Origin: Schizosaccharomyces osmophilus | Taxonomy: Eukaryota; Ascomycota; Schizosaccharomycetes; Schizosaccharomycetales; Schizosaccharomycetaceae | Length of the DNA: 64,000 nt | NCBI RefSeq assembly: GCF_027921745.1 | Contig: NC_079240.1 | Coordinates: 1,047,001-1,111,000, forward strand | Direction of reading: 5' to 3' | Part shown: positions 19,900-29,283 of the stretch, piece by piece | Layout of the letters: each line of letters opens with the position of its first letter | How positions within the stretch are numbered: the stretch's first letter is position 1 | Notes under the pieces: generated by a model | The model's input: only the letters and a program-made list of their open reading frames with translations | The model's database searches: none | What the model was told of the DNA's origin: nothing | Program-made: the position numbers and the translations under genes

Positions 19900-20473
19900 C
19901 AAGCTCTAAATTCAAGTCGGCTCTAAATTATCTGTACGAGGCCTCACCTTGATAACCCATGTTTCTCATCTTCATTAGAAAGGGATCATCCCGCCGTTAG
20001 TTCTAAATATTCATGCGTAATTCCTTTATATATTTTAAAGCTAGTTGTTTCCTGGATTCCGAATTGCTCCTAAACAAGTCAAGATAAATATTATCAATAC
20101 ATTTTCTCAATCTTCAATGTCAATCAAATATATATGAATACAGCATTGTGCATCATCATGTTTTGTGTTTCAAGAAAATTTATTGCAGAATGCCGTTATG
20201 TCTTTTATTTAGAGAGAAGTTTTGTATAATGTTTAATAAAGAATTTTCAATTGTCTACTTTTCTATGGAGCTATTTCATGAAAGGTATACCAAGCATTGT
20301 AGAACTCCTCCATTCGATCCACCTGCTTTTGACATGACATTTTTAAATCCTTTCATAAACTTCTAAATAACTAAAAAATTCTTCGCTAAAGACAAGCAAA
20401 AAGAGTTCAGCTTTGAAGACTGTCTTGTGGTTGTATCATCTAACCTCACCCAAAAACGACTCTACAGAGATCC
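19900..20473. other. Intergenic: gpi2 3' flank and ski2 promoter
   Basis: Same-strand spacing of about 0.57 kb. A 72-codon frame at 20148-20366 has cysteine/phenylalanine-rich chance composition. Nothing else seen. Confidence 0.55.
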
Positions 20474-23400
20474 ATGTCTGAAAACCTTATAAATTCCATT
20501 CATGCTTGCAGTAAGCTAAAACATGTTAGAGAGAATTTAAATACCACAAAGTGTACGAGCGAAGGTAATTTCGCCTCATCGTTAGATCTGAATCATGAGT
20601 CAGAAACTTTTCTTAGACCTGCAAAATCGTTCTCCCATGAGTGGGTTAAAAAATTACAAAAGCAATGGGAAAATGAGGTAGATCCCAACGTTCTTTTTAA
20701 TTTTCCCAAAAGTGTATCTCGTACAAACTTGCAATTTCGCAGACAAGGACTGGAAGGTCATATCATAGACTACAAAGAAATCTCTGAAGACGTTGCTGAT
20801 TTAAATGCAAAAAATTCTTCTAGCTTTTTGAGAAAACCAGCCTCTAAAAGCGAATTTGTACGAGGTAGTACCAATAATATACCATTCTTGACTGATGATC
20901 CTGACAATCCCCAGGACATCGCTGCCCCTAAGCCAGTGCAAATGGCCTTAAAAGGAGAAGATGGTTTGTATCAAGTCCCTCCCGGATTTTCTAGAGGTTT
21001 GGTTATGAATAAATCCGTTGAAGGGAATAACTTGAATGATGAATTCAATCCTGATACTTGGGAGACAAAACAAGTGCGCCCTTCTATGCAGAAATTTAGT
21101 ACTCTTAATGAACTAAATGAACACCTGAAAAGCATTAACTCAAAACATACCGAAATCGACGATTTACTTCCCGACAAGAGCACCATCGTTGCCCTTCCTT
21201 CTTCAAGCGGCAACGTCTCCAAACGAAAAGAATATGCTCATGTTGTTGACAGCAATGCAACCATCAATAACTTTCACCAACTGGTACCTGAGATGGCGCT
21301 CGACTTTCCTTTTGAACTAGACAACTTTCAGAAAGAGGCTGTATATCATCTGGAAATGGGCGACTCCGTTTTTGTGGCTGCTCATACGAGTGCAGGAAAG
21401 ACCGTTGTAGCTGAATATGCAATTGCGCTCGCCCAAAAGCACATGACCAAAGCCATTTACACCTCACCCATTAAAGCACTCTCAAATCAGAAGTTTAGAG
21501 ACTTTAAGCAAAAATTTGAAGATGTAGGTATCCTTACAGGAGATGTGCAAGTCAATCCAGAAGCATCGTGCCTAATCATGACTACGGAAATTTTACGAAG
21601 CATGTTGTATCGTGGTGCCGATTTGATCCGTGATGTCGAGTTTGTTGTTTTTGATGAAGTTCACTATGTTAATGATTTGGAAAGAGGGGTTGTTTGGGAA
21701 GAAGTTATTATTATGCTTCCTCCTCATATTACTGTAATCCTTCTTTCTGCTACGGTCCCAAATACAAAGGAATTTGCTTCATGGGTCGGCCGTACTAAGA
21801 AGAAAAATATTTATGTGATATCTACTTCCAAGCGACCAGTTCCTCTTGAGCATTACTTATGGGTCAAGAATAACGTCCATAAGGTAGTGGACCAACATGG
21901 CCGGTTCCTAATGGATGGATACAAATCTGCGAGTGATGCCCTTAAAAAGCCGGATAAGATTTTACCTCCTTCAAATAACAACAATGCTAGAGGTCGTGGC
22001 GGAGCACCTCGTGACCGAGGTGCTCAAGTTAACTTGATGCGTGGAAGAGGCAATGTCAAGTCAGTTGAACGACGAGATGCAAATACTTGGGTACACTTAG
22101 CTGGCCACCTCCAGAAAAACAAGTTATTACCAGTTATTATCTTCGTTTTTTCAAAAAAACGCTGCGAAGAATACGTTGACACTTTATCGAATAGGGATTT
22201 GAATAATCACCAGGAAAAAAGTGAAGTTCACATTGTCATTGAAAAGGCTGTAGCCCGGTTGAAGAAGGAAGACAGAACACTTCCGCAGATTGGTCGTATG
22301 CGTGAGATGCTTTCTAGGGGTCTTGCGGTACACCATGGCGGTTTATTACCCATTGTCAAAGAAATAGTTGAACTTTTGTTTCAACGGGGACTTGTAAAAA
22401 TACTATTTGCAACGGAAACATTTGCGATGGGTGTTAATATGCCTGCTCGATCTGTTGTGTTCTCCGGCGTCCAGAAACATGATGGGCGCAGTTTCCGCGA
22501 GCTTTTACCGGGCGAATATACTCAATGTTCAGGTCGAGCTGGAAGACGTGGTTTGGATGTTACCGGAACTGTGATTATTTTATCTCGAGCTGAATTGCCA
22601 GACACAGCCAGTCTACGACACATGATCCTTGGTCCTTCGACAAAACTAATCAGTCAGTTCAGATTAACATATAATATGGTCCTAAATCTGCTTCGTGTTG
22701 AAACATTGAGGATCGAGGACATGATCAAACGAAGTTTTAGTGAAAACGCAAATCAGTCACTGATGCCGCAACATGAGGCCGAAATCAAATCAAATGAAGA
22801 GAAGCTTTCAATACTTAAGAAAGAGCTCAACGATATAGACATACAAAAGATGAAGGAGTGCATTTATCACAGTGAAGATTTCAAAGCATACACTAGGAAA
22901 TTGCATTTGAAAGCTATTTCTACAGCTACAGGTAGACGCGTCTTTCGTGATGGGAGATTAATTGTCTATCAGCAACCCGATAATACTCGTAGCATCGGCG
23001 TGCTATTAGGAACAGCGACGCGTACTACCACTGCAGATTGTACCTTAGAAGTTGCTTATTTGACACCTCAAAATGCTATGAAACGCCCTTCAGATTTACT
23101 GCCTTTTGCAGAACCATTCATGGGTGTAATAGACGGTTCATTATTCGAGAGTCAATTTAAGTTTGGACTTGTTAGTCTTTCAAGTGTTGAGCGTGTATGT
23201 ACAACCGTTCTACGTATCGATTGCGGAGGTGTACGTGACCGTCGAGGTGGAGCTTTTAGAAGATTGGGCGATCAACTAGCTTCAGTTAAGGGATTTAATG
23301 ATCCTGTTTTCGATGAAGCAGATTGGAGCAAAGTGAAAGATTTCGATTTCTGCGAAGCTCAGGAGAAGCGAACATTTGTTGGACAGAAACTTTTGTCTTA

Positions 23401-24112
23401 TGAGCCGTTGCTTCAAAATAACTTCGTCACACAATACGCACTATGCTTCCAAGAATACGATTTGGAAAATAATATCAGAAATCTGCGGGAGTTTATTTCT
23501 GACCAAAACCTTGAACTTCTTCCTGATTACGAACAGAGAATTCGGGTACTTCAGGAGCTTCAATATGTTGATGAAAATAAAACGGTTTTGTTGAAGGGCC
23601 GGGTTGCTTGTGAGATTAACTCCACTAGTGAACTGGTGTTAACAGAATTAATTCTGGAAAATACTTTGGGTGAGTTTTCTTGTGAGGAGACTATAGCTTT
23701 GCTTTCTGCGTTTGTTTTTGATGAAAAGACGGATGTTGAGCCAAATATTTCTTCTCACTTACAAGCTGGTAAAGATATGATTCTCCAGGTTGCTGAGCGA
23801 GTCAATCGCATCCAGGAAAAGCATCAAGTGTTATATTTTAATGAGGGAAATGATTTTGAATCGCAACCGCGATTTGGTTTGATGGAAGTGTGTTATGAAT
23901 GGGCAAGAGGTATGTCATTTAATCGAATCACCGATTTGACAGATATTTTGGAAGGCTCCATTGTTCGAACAATCATTCGCCTGGATGAAGTTCTCCGAGA
24001 ATGCCGAGGTGCAGCCCGTGTTGTAGGCGATGCTTCGATGTATTCTAAAATGGAAGAATGTCAAAATCTCATCCGGCGTAATATTGTCTTTTGCCCCTCC
24101 TTGTATATGTAA
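20474..24112 (+). CDS. ski2: Ski2 RNA helicase of the Ski complex
   Basis: DExH helicase that feeds mRNA to the cytoplasmic exosome for 3'-5' decay, with Ski3 and Ski8. Single exon, 1212 aa. The N-terminal 270 residues bind the other Ski subunits (PPGFSRGL is the conserved loop). Helicase motifs: Walker A HTSAGKT near residue 305, DEVH near 393, LLSATVPN near 425, [13 protein letters not shown] near 650 and [10 protein letters not shown] near 684. An insertion with Arg/Gly-rich ARGRGG near 510 separates parts of the core. The rRNA-processing arch and the C-terminal DSHCT domain (from about 1030, [16 protein letters not shown]) follow. Ski2 rather than Mtr4 is indicated by the N-terminal PPGFSRGL region and synteny. 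Confidence 0.94.
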   Translation: MSENLINSIHACSKLKHVRENLNTTKCTSEGNFASSLDLNHESETFLRPAKSFSHEWVKKLQKQWENEVDPNVLFNFPKSVSRTNLQFRRQGLEGHIIDYKEISEDVADLNAKNSSSFLRKPASKSEFVRGSTNNIPFLTDDPDNPQDIAAPKPVQMALKGEDGLYQVPPGFSRGLVMNKSVEGNNLNDEFNPDTWETKQVRPSMQKFSTLNELNEHLKSINSKHTEIDDLLPDKSTIVALPSSSGNVSKRKEYAHVVDSNATINNFHQLVPEMALDFPFELDNFQKEAVYHLEMGDSVFVAAHTSAGKTVVAEYAIALAQKHMTKAIYTSPIKALSNQKFRDFKQKFEDVGILTGDVQVNPEASCLIMTTEILRSMLYRGADLIRDVEFVVFDEVHYVNDLERGVVWEEVIIMLPPHITVILLSATVPNTKEFASWVGRTKKKNIYVISTSKRPVPLEHYLWVKNNVHKVVDQHGRFLMDGYKSASDALKKPDKILPPSNNNNARGRGGAPRDRGAQVNLMRGRGNVKSVERRDANTWVHLAGHLQKNKLLPVIIFVFSKKRCEEYVDTLSNRDLNNHQEKSEVHIVIEKAVARLKKEDRTLPQIGRMREMLSRGLAVHHGGLLPIVKEIVELLFQRGLVKILFATETFAMGVNMPARSVVFSGVQKHDGRSFRELLPGEYTQCSGRAGRRGLDVTGTVIILSRAELPDTASLRHMILGPSTKLISQFRLTYNMVLNLLRVETLRIEDMIKRSFSENANQSLMPQHEAEIKSNEEKLSILKKELNDIDIQKMKECIYHSEDFKAYTRKLHLKAISTATGRRVFRDGRLIVYQQPDNTRSIGVLLGTATRTTTADCTLEVAYLTPQNAMKRPSDLLPFAEPFMGVIDGSLFESQFKFGLVSLSSVERVCTTVLRIDCGGVRDRRGGAFRRLGDQLASVKGFNDPVFDEADWSKVKDFDFCEAQEKRTFVGQKLLSYEPLLQNNFVTQYALCFQEYDLENNIRNLREFISDQNLELLPDYEQRIRVLQELQYVDENKTVLLKGRVACEINSTSELVLTELILENTLGEFSCEETIALLSAFVFDEKTDVEPNISSHLQAGKDMILQVAERVNRIQEKHQVLYFNEGNDFESQPRFGLMEVCYEWARGMSFNRITDLTDILEGSIVRTIIRLDEVLRECRGAARVVGDASMYSKMEECQNLIRRNIVFCPSLYM

Positions 24113-24303
24113 TTTTTTGTTCCATAGCGATTTTAAGAATATATTTAAGTTTTATGAAGAATGTAGATAAATTAAGCATATATTTATTGAAAATATACTA
24201 GCTAAATACTTCTAATTGAAAACAAATTCACCTCCAAGTGGTTTTCTGAGTTTACCAAGTACAACCTGTCTGACTCCACGACATAACTATCGTCGTTTTC
24301 AAT

Positions 24304-25473
24304 ATGTCTCTAGTACCAAAACGCGATGTTAATAAAATCGAATGGGAAGATGTTGAATTTCCAAGTATTTGTGAGCGGTGTTTAGGAGATAATTCGTATG
24401 TTCGTATGACTCGTGAACCTTTAGGACAAGAATGCAAAATATGTTCACGGCCATGCACAATATTTCGGTGGTCAAGTTCGAGAGAAAGAAAGAGAGGAAA
24501 AACTCAAATATGTGTAGGCTGTGCTAGACTGAAAAATTGCTGTCAAGCGTGCATGCTCGATTTGCAGTTTGGGTTACCGGTATGTGATGCTCATCGAAGT
24601 AGGATTGAATTGATATATAACTAATTAAATAACAGATTGCTTTACGTGATGCAGCATTAAAAATGGTGGACAGTGGTCCAACAAACGACATTAATCGGGA
24701 GTTTTTTGCTCAAAACCAGCAGAGACTTTTGAAAAACGAAGAAACGCCATATGATAGTCAAGAATCAAATGCTGTTGCTAGAAATCTGGTTCGAAAAACT
24801 GAACGACGAGAACCTTACCAAAAACCTGCGCGAAGAAAACTTGATGAACAAGAATCTAAGCAACTATTAAAGGATGCTAAAGCAAGTGATACATCAAAAA
24901 GCTCCGAAAAATCACTTTTTCCTATTAAAAAAATCGTAAATGGCCGTGTTTTGCTTTCAATAGACATGGAACCACCTAAAGATAAAAAAATTGTAAGTAT
25001 TTCGCCGGGATCCAGGATATTGGCTAACTATTTATTAGGCCTCCCTTTTCATTATGGGTGTTGAGGACGAACTCCCAGATTATAAAATCCGAAAACACTT
25101 TGAACAATATGGTCCCCTTAAGTCTGTTGTCTGTTCCCATCGTGCGAAATGTGCTTTTGTCAACTATAAAAGCAGATTAAGTGCTGAAATTGCAGCTGCA
25201 TCTTGCCCGAATGGAGATCTTTCTATTGAAGGATTTCGTCTTAAAGCTCAATGGGGTAAACCTCGTTCCTTAGGAGGACCGGATCAAGAGACTCGAAATG
25301 CCAAATTGGCAGATCTAGTCATGCACGGAAAAAATACTCCAGAAAAATCTTCTAATAGCGAGCAATCCTTCAATGAAGCTGATGGTGCCGCCTCATCTTC
25401 TGCGCCGACTGCTGCTGTTGCTCAACCAATCTCTCCAAATCAACCAAAGTATCCATCGCAGAATACTCGGTAA
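24304..25473 (+). CDS. cwf5: Splicing factor Cwf5/Ecm2 (Slt11/RBM22)
   Basis: NineTeen-complex-associated splicing factor contacting U6 and the intron in the spliceosome active site. Three exons: 24304-24579, 24636-24992 and 25039-25473, 355 aa. The N-terminal half is a Cys-rich zinc-finger array: [23 protein letters not shown] and [18 protein letters not shown], continued after intron 1 by [11 protein letters not shown]. After intron 2 comes an [12 protein letters not shown] as RNP2 region, [13 protein letters not shown] as RNP1. Then [10 protein letters not shown] and a Ser/Ala/Pro-rich tail. The splices restore the RBM22 order of domains. The apparent start at 25054 lies inside the RRM exon. 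It lies 191 bases past ski2 on the same strand. Confidence 0.94.
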
Positions 25474-25699
25474 AGGCATAGCTATTTTTCAAAATATGTT
25501 GTTGAATTGCTTGATATAATTCGTACAATTAACTGGCAAGCATGTACATATTCTTATGAGCCCCTGACGATAGCCCTCTCCAGCCCATACTACTCTTACT
25601 TTACTTGAACGCTTTATTTTCGATATCTGGTTTTTTTTCAAATCAAATTATTTATTTTAAGGTTTTTCTTTTTTTACAATTGAAAGAAAAGAATAGAAA

Positions 25700-25992
25700 A
25701 TGACTTTGTCTCCGGATGCCAACGCCAACTCTCCGAAAGACGATGAGAAGGACACTTGGGACACCGCACTTGAAAAAGGAGGATGCGTTGAAGAGCATCT
25801 AAGACTTAATGATTGTTATTGGGATAAGCATGATTGGAGAAAATGCTCAAAAGAAGTAATTTAAGAACTATTCTGTGGAGTCACGGATCTAACCTGGTAT
25901 ATTAGATGGAAGAGTTTAGAAAATGTTGGGAGAGCAAGCACGAGCCATTGACAAGTTGCCCTATCAATATGAAACCGGAAAAAAACAAGTAA
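25700..25992 (+). CDS. coa4: Twin CX9C protein Coa4 (cytochrome oxidase assembly)
   Basis: Small mitochondrial intermembrane-space protein needed for complex IV assembly, folded by Mia40 through two disulphides. Two exons, 25700-25855 and 25906-25992, give 80 aa. The twin CX9C pair is CVEEHLRLNDC and CSKEMEEFRKC, the second one split by the intron. DTWDTALEKGGC precedes, as in Coa4/CHCHD8. Each exon alone is too short for the usual ORF cut-off. It lies downstream of cwf5, matching S. pombe. Confidence 0.88.
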
Positions 25993-26304
25993 CTTGATGT
26001 ACTTGTTTCAAGTATAGCTTCGACTTTCCTTGTCAATTATTTTGAGGAACCTTTCATTAAAATATAAACTAGAAGATTACCTGGGTCAACTTGTGTAGCC
26101 AAAACAAATTTTTAGAAAGATTCTTTTAGCAAAAACTTGAGCGCTACTAGTTTTATGCATTGTTATGTTCTCTCGAACTTTGTTTACGTGGGACCAGTGT
26201 CTTGTTTATATTGACGTCTGGTGCGGAAATATTTTGTTAATATCTACGAGCTTTCCTATAACAAAAAGCCTATTTTTTGATACCCTTAATATATTACGAT
26301 AAAA
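25993..26304. other. Intergenic: coa4 3' flank
   Basis: AT-rich spacer of 312 bases. It contains TTTGTTTACGTGGG at about 26180, a forkhead-like core beside an ACGTGG. No gene seen. Confidence 0.5.
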
Positions 26305-26601
26305 ATGCTTACTGTTACTCCTGCTGCGTTGGCTTATGGAGGTACTGCAATCTTTGCACTCGTAGAGATTTTATTGGAGTTTAAATTCATTGATATTGAA
26401 TATCTCTTAGTGGTAGGTGTATTTTTGTAGTTAACGTTACTTACTTTTAAATACTAGTTTCTTTCAGTACTATCCGTCTTTTCTATGTTTTGGCTGCTTT
26501 TAGGATTTCCATTTTTGAATGTCTTCTCCGAAAAAAAAAACATGAGCTTGCGTAAAAGAAAAGCTACGGATAATAAAACGAGTTGTAGTTGGGTAAACTA
26601 A
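26305..26601 (+). CDS. Small two-span membrane protein, unknown family
   Basis: Two short exons, 26305-26412 and 26458-26601, encode 83 aa. Donor GTAGGT and acceptor ATACTAG are phase-compatible. Hydrophobic segments lie at about residues 6-25 (PAALAYGGTAIFALVEIL) and 33-56 (LLVFLSVLSVFSMFWLLLGF). A basic, polar tail begins SEKKNMSLRKRK. The shape suggests a hairpin in the ER or another membrane with the tail cytosolic. I do not recognise the family. A second acceptor 10 bases on (TTTCAG) would give a 46-residue protein ending soon after the junction, so alternative splicing could switch forms. The branch site is weak. Judged real because of the clean two-helix reading across the splice. Confidence 0.5.
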
Positions 26602-26795
26602 TATTTGATTTTTATTTATCTTTAGGCTAACCAAAAATAGCGTTCAAAATCAAGATACGAATCAAACAAACCTTTAAATCACTGACTGTCATGATCTTTG
26701 AACGGAAACAAAGACATATTAAATAAAGAGTATGATGAACAATTTTTATATCATCACAGTTTTCCGCATTATAATAACATACATTAAGGCTTCAA

Positions 26796-29058
26796 TTAGT
26801 TATCCGCGCCAACTTTATCTTCCGTTTTTTGACGCTTTGGACTTGAACTAGTATTTTCTTCATTTTTATCCCCCTCTTCTCGGGATCGCTTCTTACTCTC
26901 TGAACTTTCGACATTCTGGACTTCCTTCGTTTCTTCCTTAGGTGTTGTTGTAGAAGTTTCAATGGAGGGAACATTTTCTTTAATGGATTCCTCTTCCGAT
27001 GCTGATTTTGATTTGTCGTCGGCAATATCTTTTTTGTCATCGTTTTCATTTCCAGTATTTTCTTTCCCATTTTCCCTATGGGAGTGTGTAGGTACATCCT
27101 CTTGATCACTCGGCTTTTTTGCTTCTTCCTTTGTAGTTGCAGGCTCAACTAGCTGCTGTCCTTTGCCTTCTGATCCTTTGTCTTCGTCCATCGGCGTAGC
27201 TTCTTGGGCCTCCTGTTTTTTCCCTTCTTTTATCACCTTTTCACGTAACATTTCATCACCTTCCTCGACGATATTAATGTCAAATGCAGGATTAATATTT
27301 GTTGTCGGCTTTTCCAATGTCGCATTACCTTCAATAGCTTGTGTTAATAGCTCTAATTCACCCAATCCAGCATATTCAAAAGCCTCTAGATGCGAATTGA
27401 TTGCAGAACGAAATGCGAGCCAGGTTTTTGAAGCCTTTGCTTGTCGATAATATTCTTGCTCATCTTCCTTTACCGAATCTTCCATTTCGGCAGAATCATG
27501 CTTTACACCAGGGAAAAAGCTTTGAGGAGTAGGTATTCGATATCTTTCTTCTTTTTTCAAGTCTTCTAAAGAATTCTCTCCAGCATTTTGCCATATTTTG
27601 GTAAGCGGAGCATTACCCATGGCATAACGGATTTTAGGAGGAGTACTTGCAACCTTTTTTAAACCTGCAGCAGCTTCGTCCAGAACAGACTTATCGAGCA
27701 AAGGCTTCTCAAATGACAGACATCCATATCCTTTCCAACTTTTCCAATTATTTTCCACGTTAACAACCGATGTAATTGTTTCGACGTAATCACCGTTCTT
27801 TACTTCTCTTAAAAGTGCATAAATCCGATTGAGTAACGCTGAAACATTCTTTTCCTATTATAAGTTAGTAATCAAAAAATACTATAGAACAATAAAAAAC
27901 ATACGTCTTCATCAGATAAGCTTGCATTAGGTGCTACAGCTTTATTTGTGAAAGGTCGAGTTCGACGCGAATCTACTCGTTCTTTTGAATAATCTAAAAG
28001 AAAATCACACAAAATAATAGCTTGGAGCAAAAAGTGGAGACGGAACGTTTCATCTATCAATTGAAAGTCAAAAAGAGGAAGGGAACGAATGTAATTCGGG
28101 CATAAATTATCGTTAATAACTGTATATTTTTCCGGAAGCAAAGCACTGGACGTAGGGTCTATCGTAGGCTTTGGATTGTCCAAAAAGAATGTGTTTTTTT
28201 GAATAGCCTCAAATGACTCTAAAATAGCATTTGCGGAATCCAAAAACTTTTGCATATTACCAGCGTCCTGTGCAATTTTTGGTGGTTGGACGAGCAGATC
28301 TTGTAAATTCCAAAACACCTCATATATATTGAGCACTTTCTGTGAGTAAGAAGCTTCATTTCCATCCGACGCAGGGATATTAGGTGATGAAATTTTGGTA
28401 CTGATGACTGGATTTTCCAGATTAAAGTCACCACGAAAATTAGAGCCACTCCTTTCTTCGGGTGCGAAAGCTTTACTGAGTAAAATATGAATGCGTCCAC
28501 ATAGAGCAGGATCAACTTGTCCCGAAAGCCGACGCAATAACTCGTTTGAAATACGCAGTAAAACAGGTCCCCGTCCACGATTACTGACTAATCCATCCAA
28601 AAGAACCGATCTTGTCTCAAAATATTCATACAGTTTTCGGCACTCCTTTAATCTATGAATGTCCATCAGTTCTTCAATGATTAAAAACGGGAAGATTGCA
28701 TCACAGTAAGAAGCGTCAATTTCATTCAAAACAACCAACAAATCTAGGATTAAGAATAGCTCCTTAACGTTCTCTTCAAAATTTTGATTTTCAGACTATT
28801 AGTAGTTATTGTTAGTAAAAACTTCACAACATAGCAAGTTCAAACCATTCTTACTCTAATTTCATAACAGCGAAAACGAATGGCAGTTTCAAATTCAAGA
28901 GAGTTATAAAACTCAGAAGTGATTTTCGACCATATTTCACTATTCACGAATTCCTTAAAGTTGGTATCTAATGGTTGCTCTTCAAAGCTTGGAATATTCT
29001 TAATTGAGTAAATATCTGTAAACTTCTTAATCAAGGAATGTTTGACATCCATTCCCAT
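26796..29058 (-). CDS. hpr1: THO complex subunit 1 (Hpr1/THOC1)
   Basis: Scaffold of the THO/TREX complex that couples transcription elongation to mRNA packaging and export and suppresses R-loops. Three exons: 28855-29058, 27905-28795 and 26796-27854, 717 aa. The N-terminal helical region carries EFYNSLEFETAIR and LFLILDLLVVLNEIDASYC. The diagnostic NWKSWKGYGCLSFEKP follows the third exon start. After about residue 520 the protein turns into an acidic/Lys/Glu-rich disordered tail ending KRQKTEDKVGADN, as THOC1 orthologues do. Its start is only 225 bases from the start of rhp26 on the other strand. Confidence 0.9.
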
Positions 29059-29283
29059 CTACACTCTCTACTTACACAAATTAAAAAACGATGCGCGTCA
29101 ACAGCAAGTTTAGGAAGCAGTAGTATGTTACTTTGGGTCTGTTACTTTGCGAATATAACATAACGCACCGCTTCGCATGGTAAATAATAAAAGTTTATGT
29201 TTGCCATCCACACAATACAACAATCATCATTTCTGAACTTGTAATGCAATGATTCCTTAGTAGTGCGGAATATACACTGGAAC
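29059..29283. promoter_or_regulatory. Shared divergent promoter hpr1 / rhp26
   Basis: 225 bases between two outward-facing start codons, so both promoters and 5' UTRs must fit here. I see no clear named motif. Confidence 0.6.

Noticed and set aside
20148-20366. 72-codon plus-strand ORF before ski2
   Set aside because: Cys/Phe/His-rich chance composition in an AT-rich flank; no relation to neighbours.
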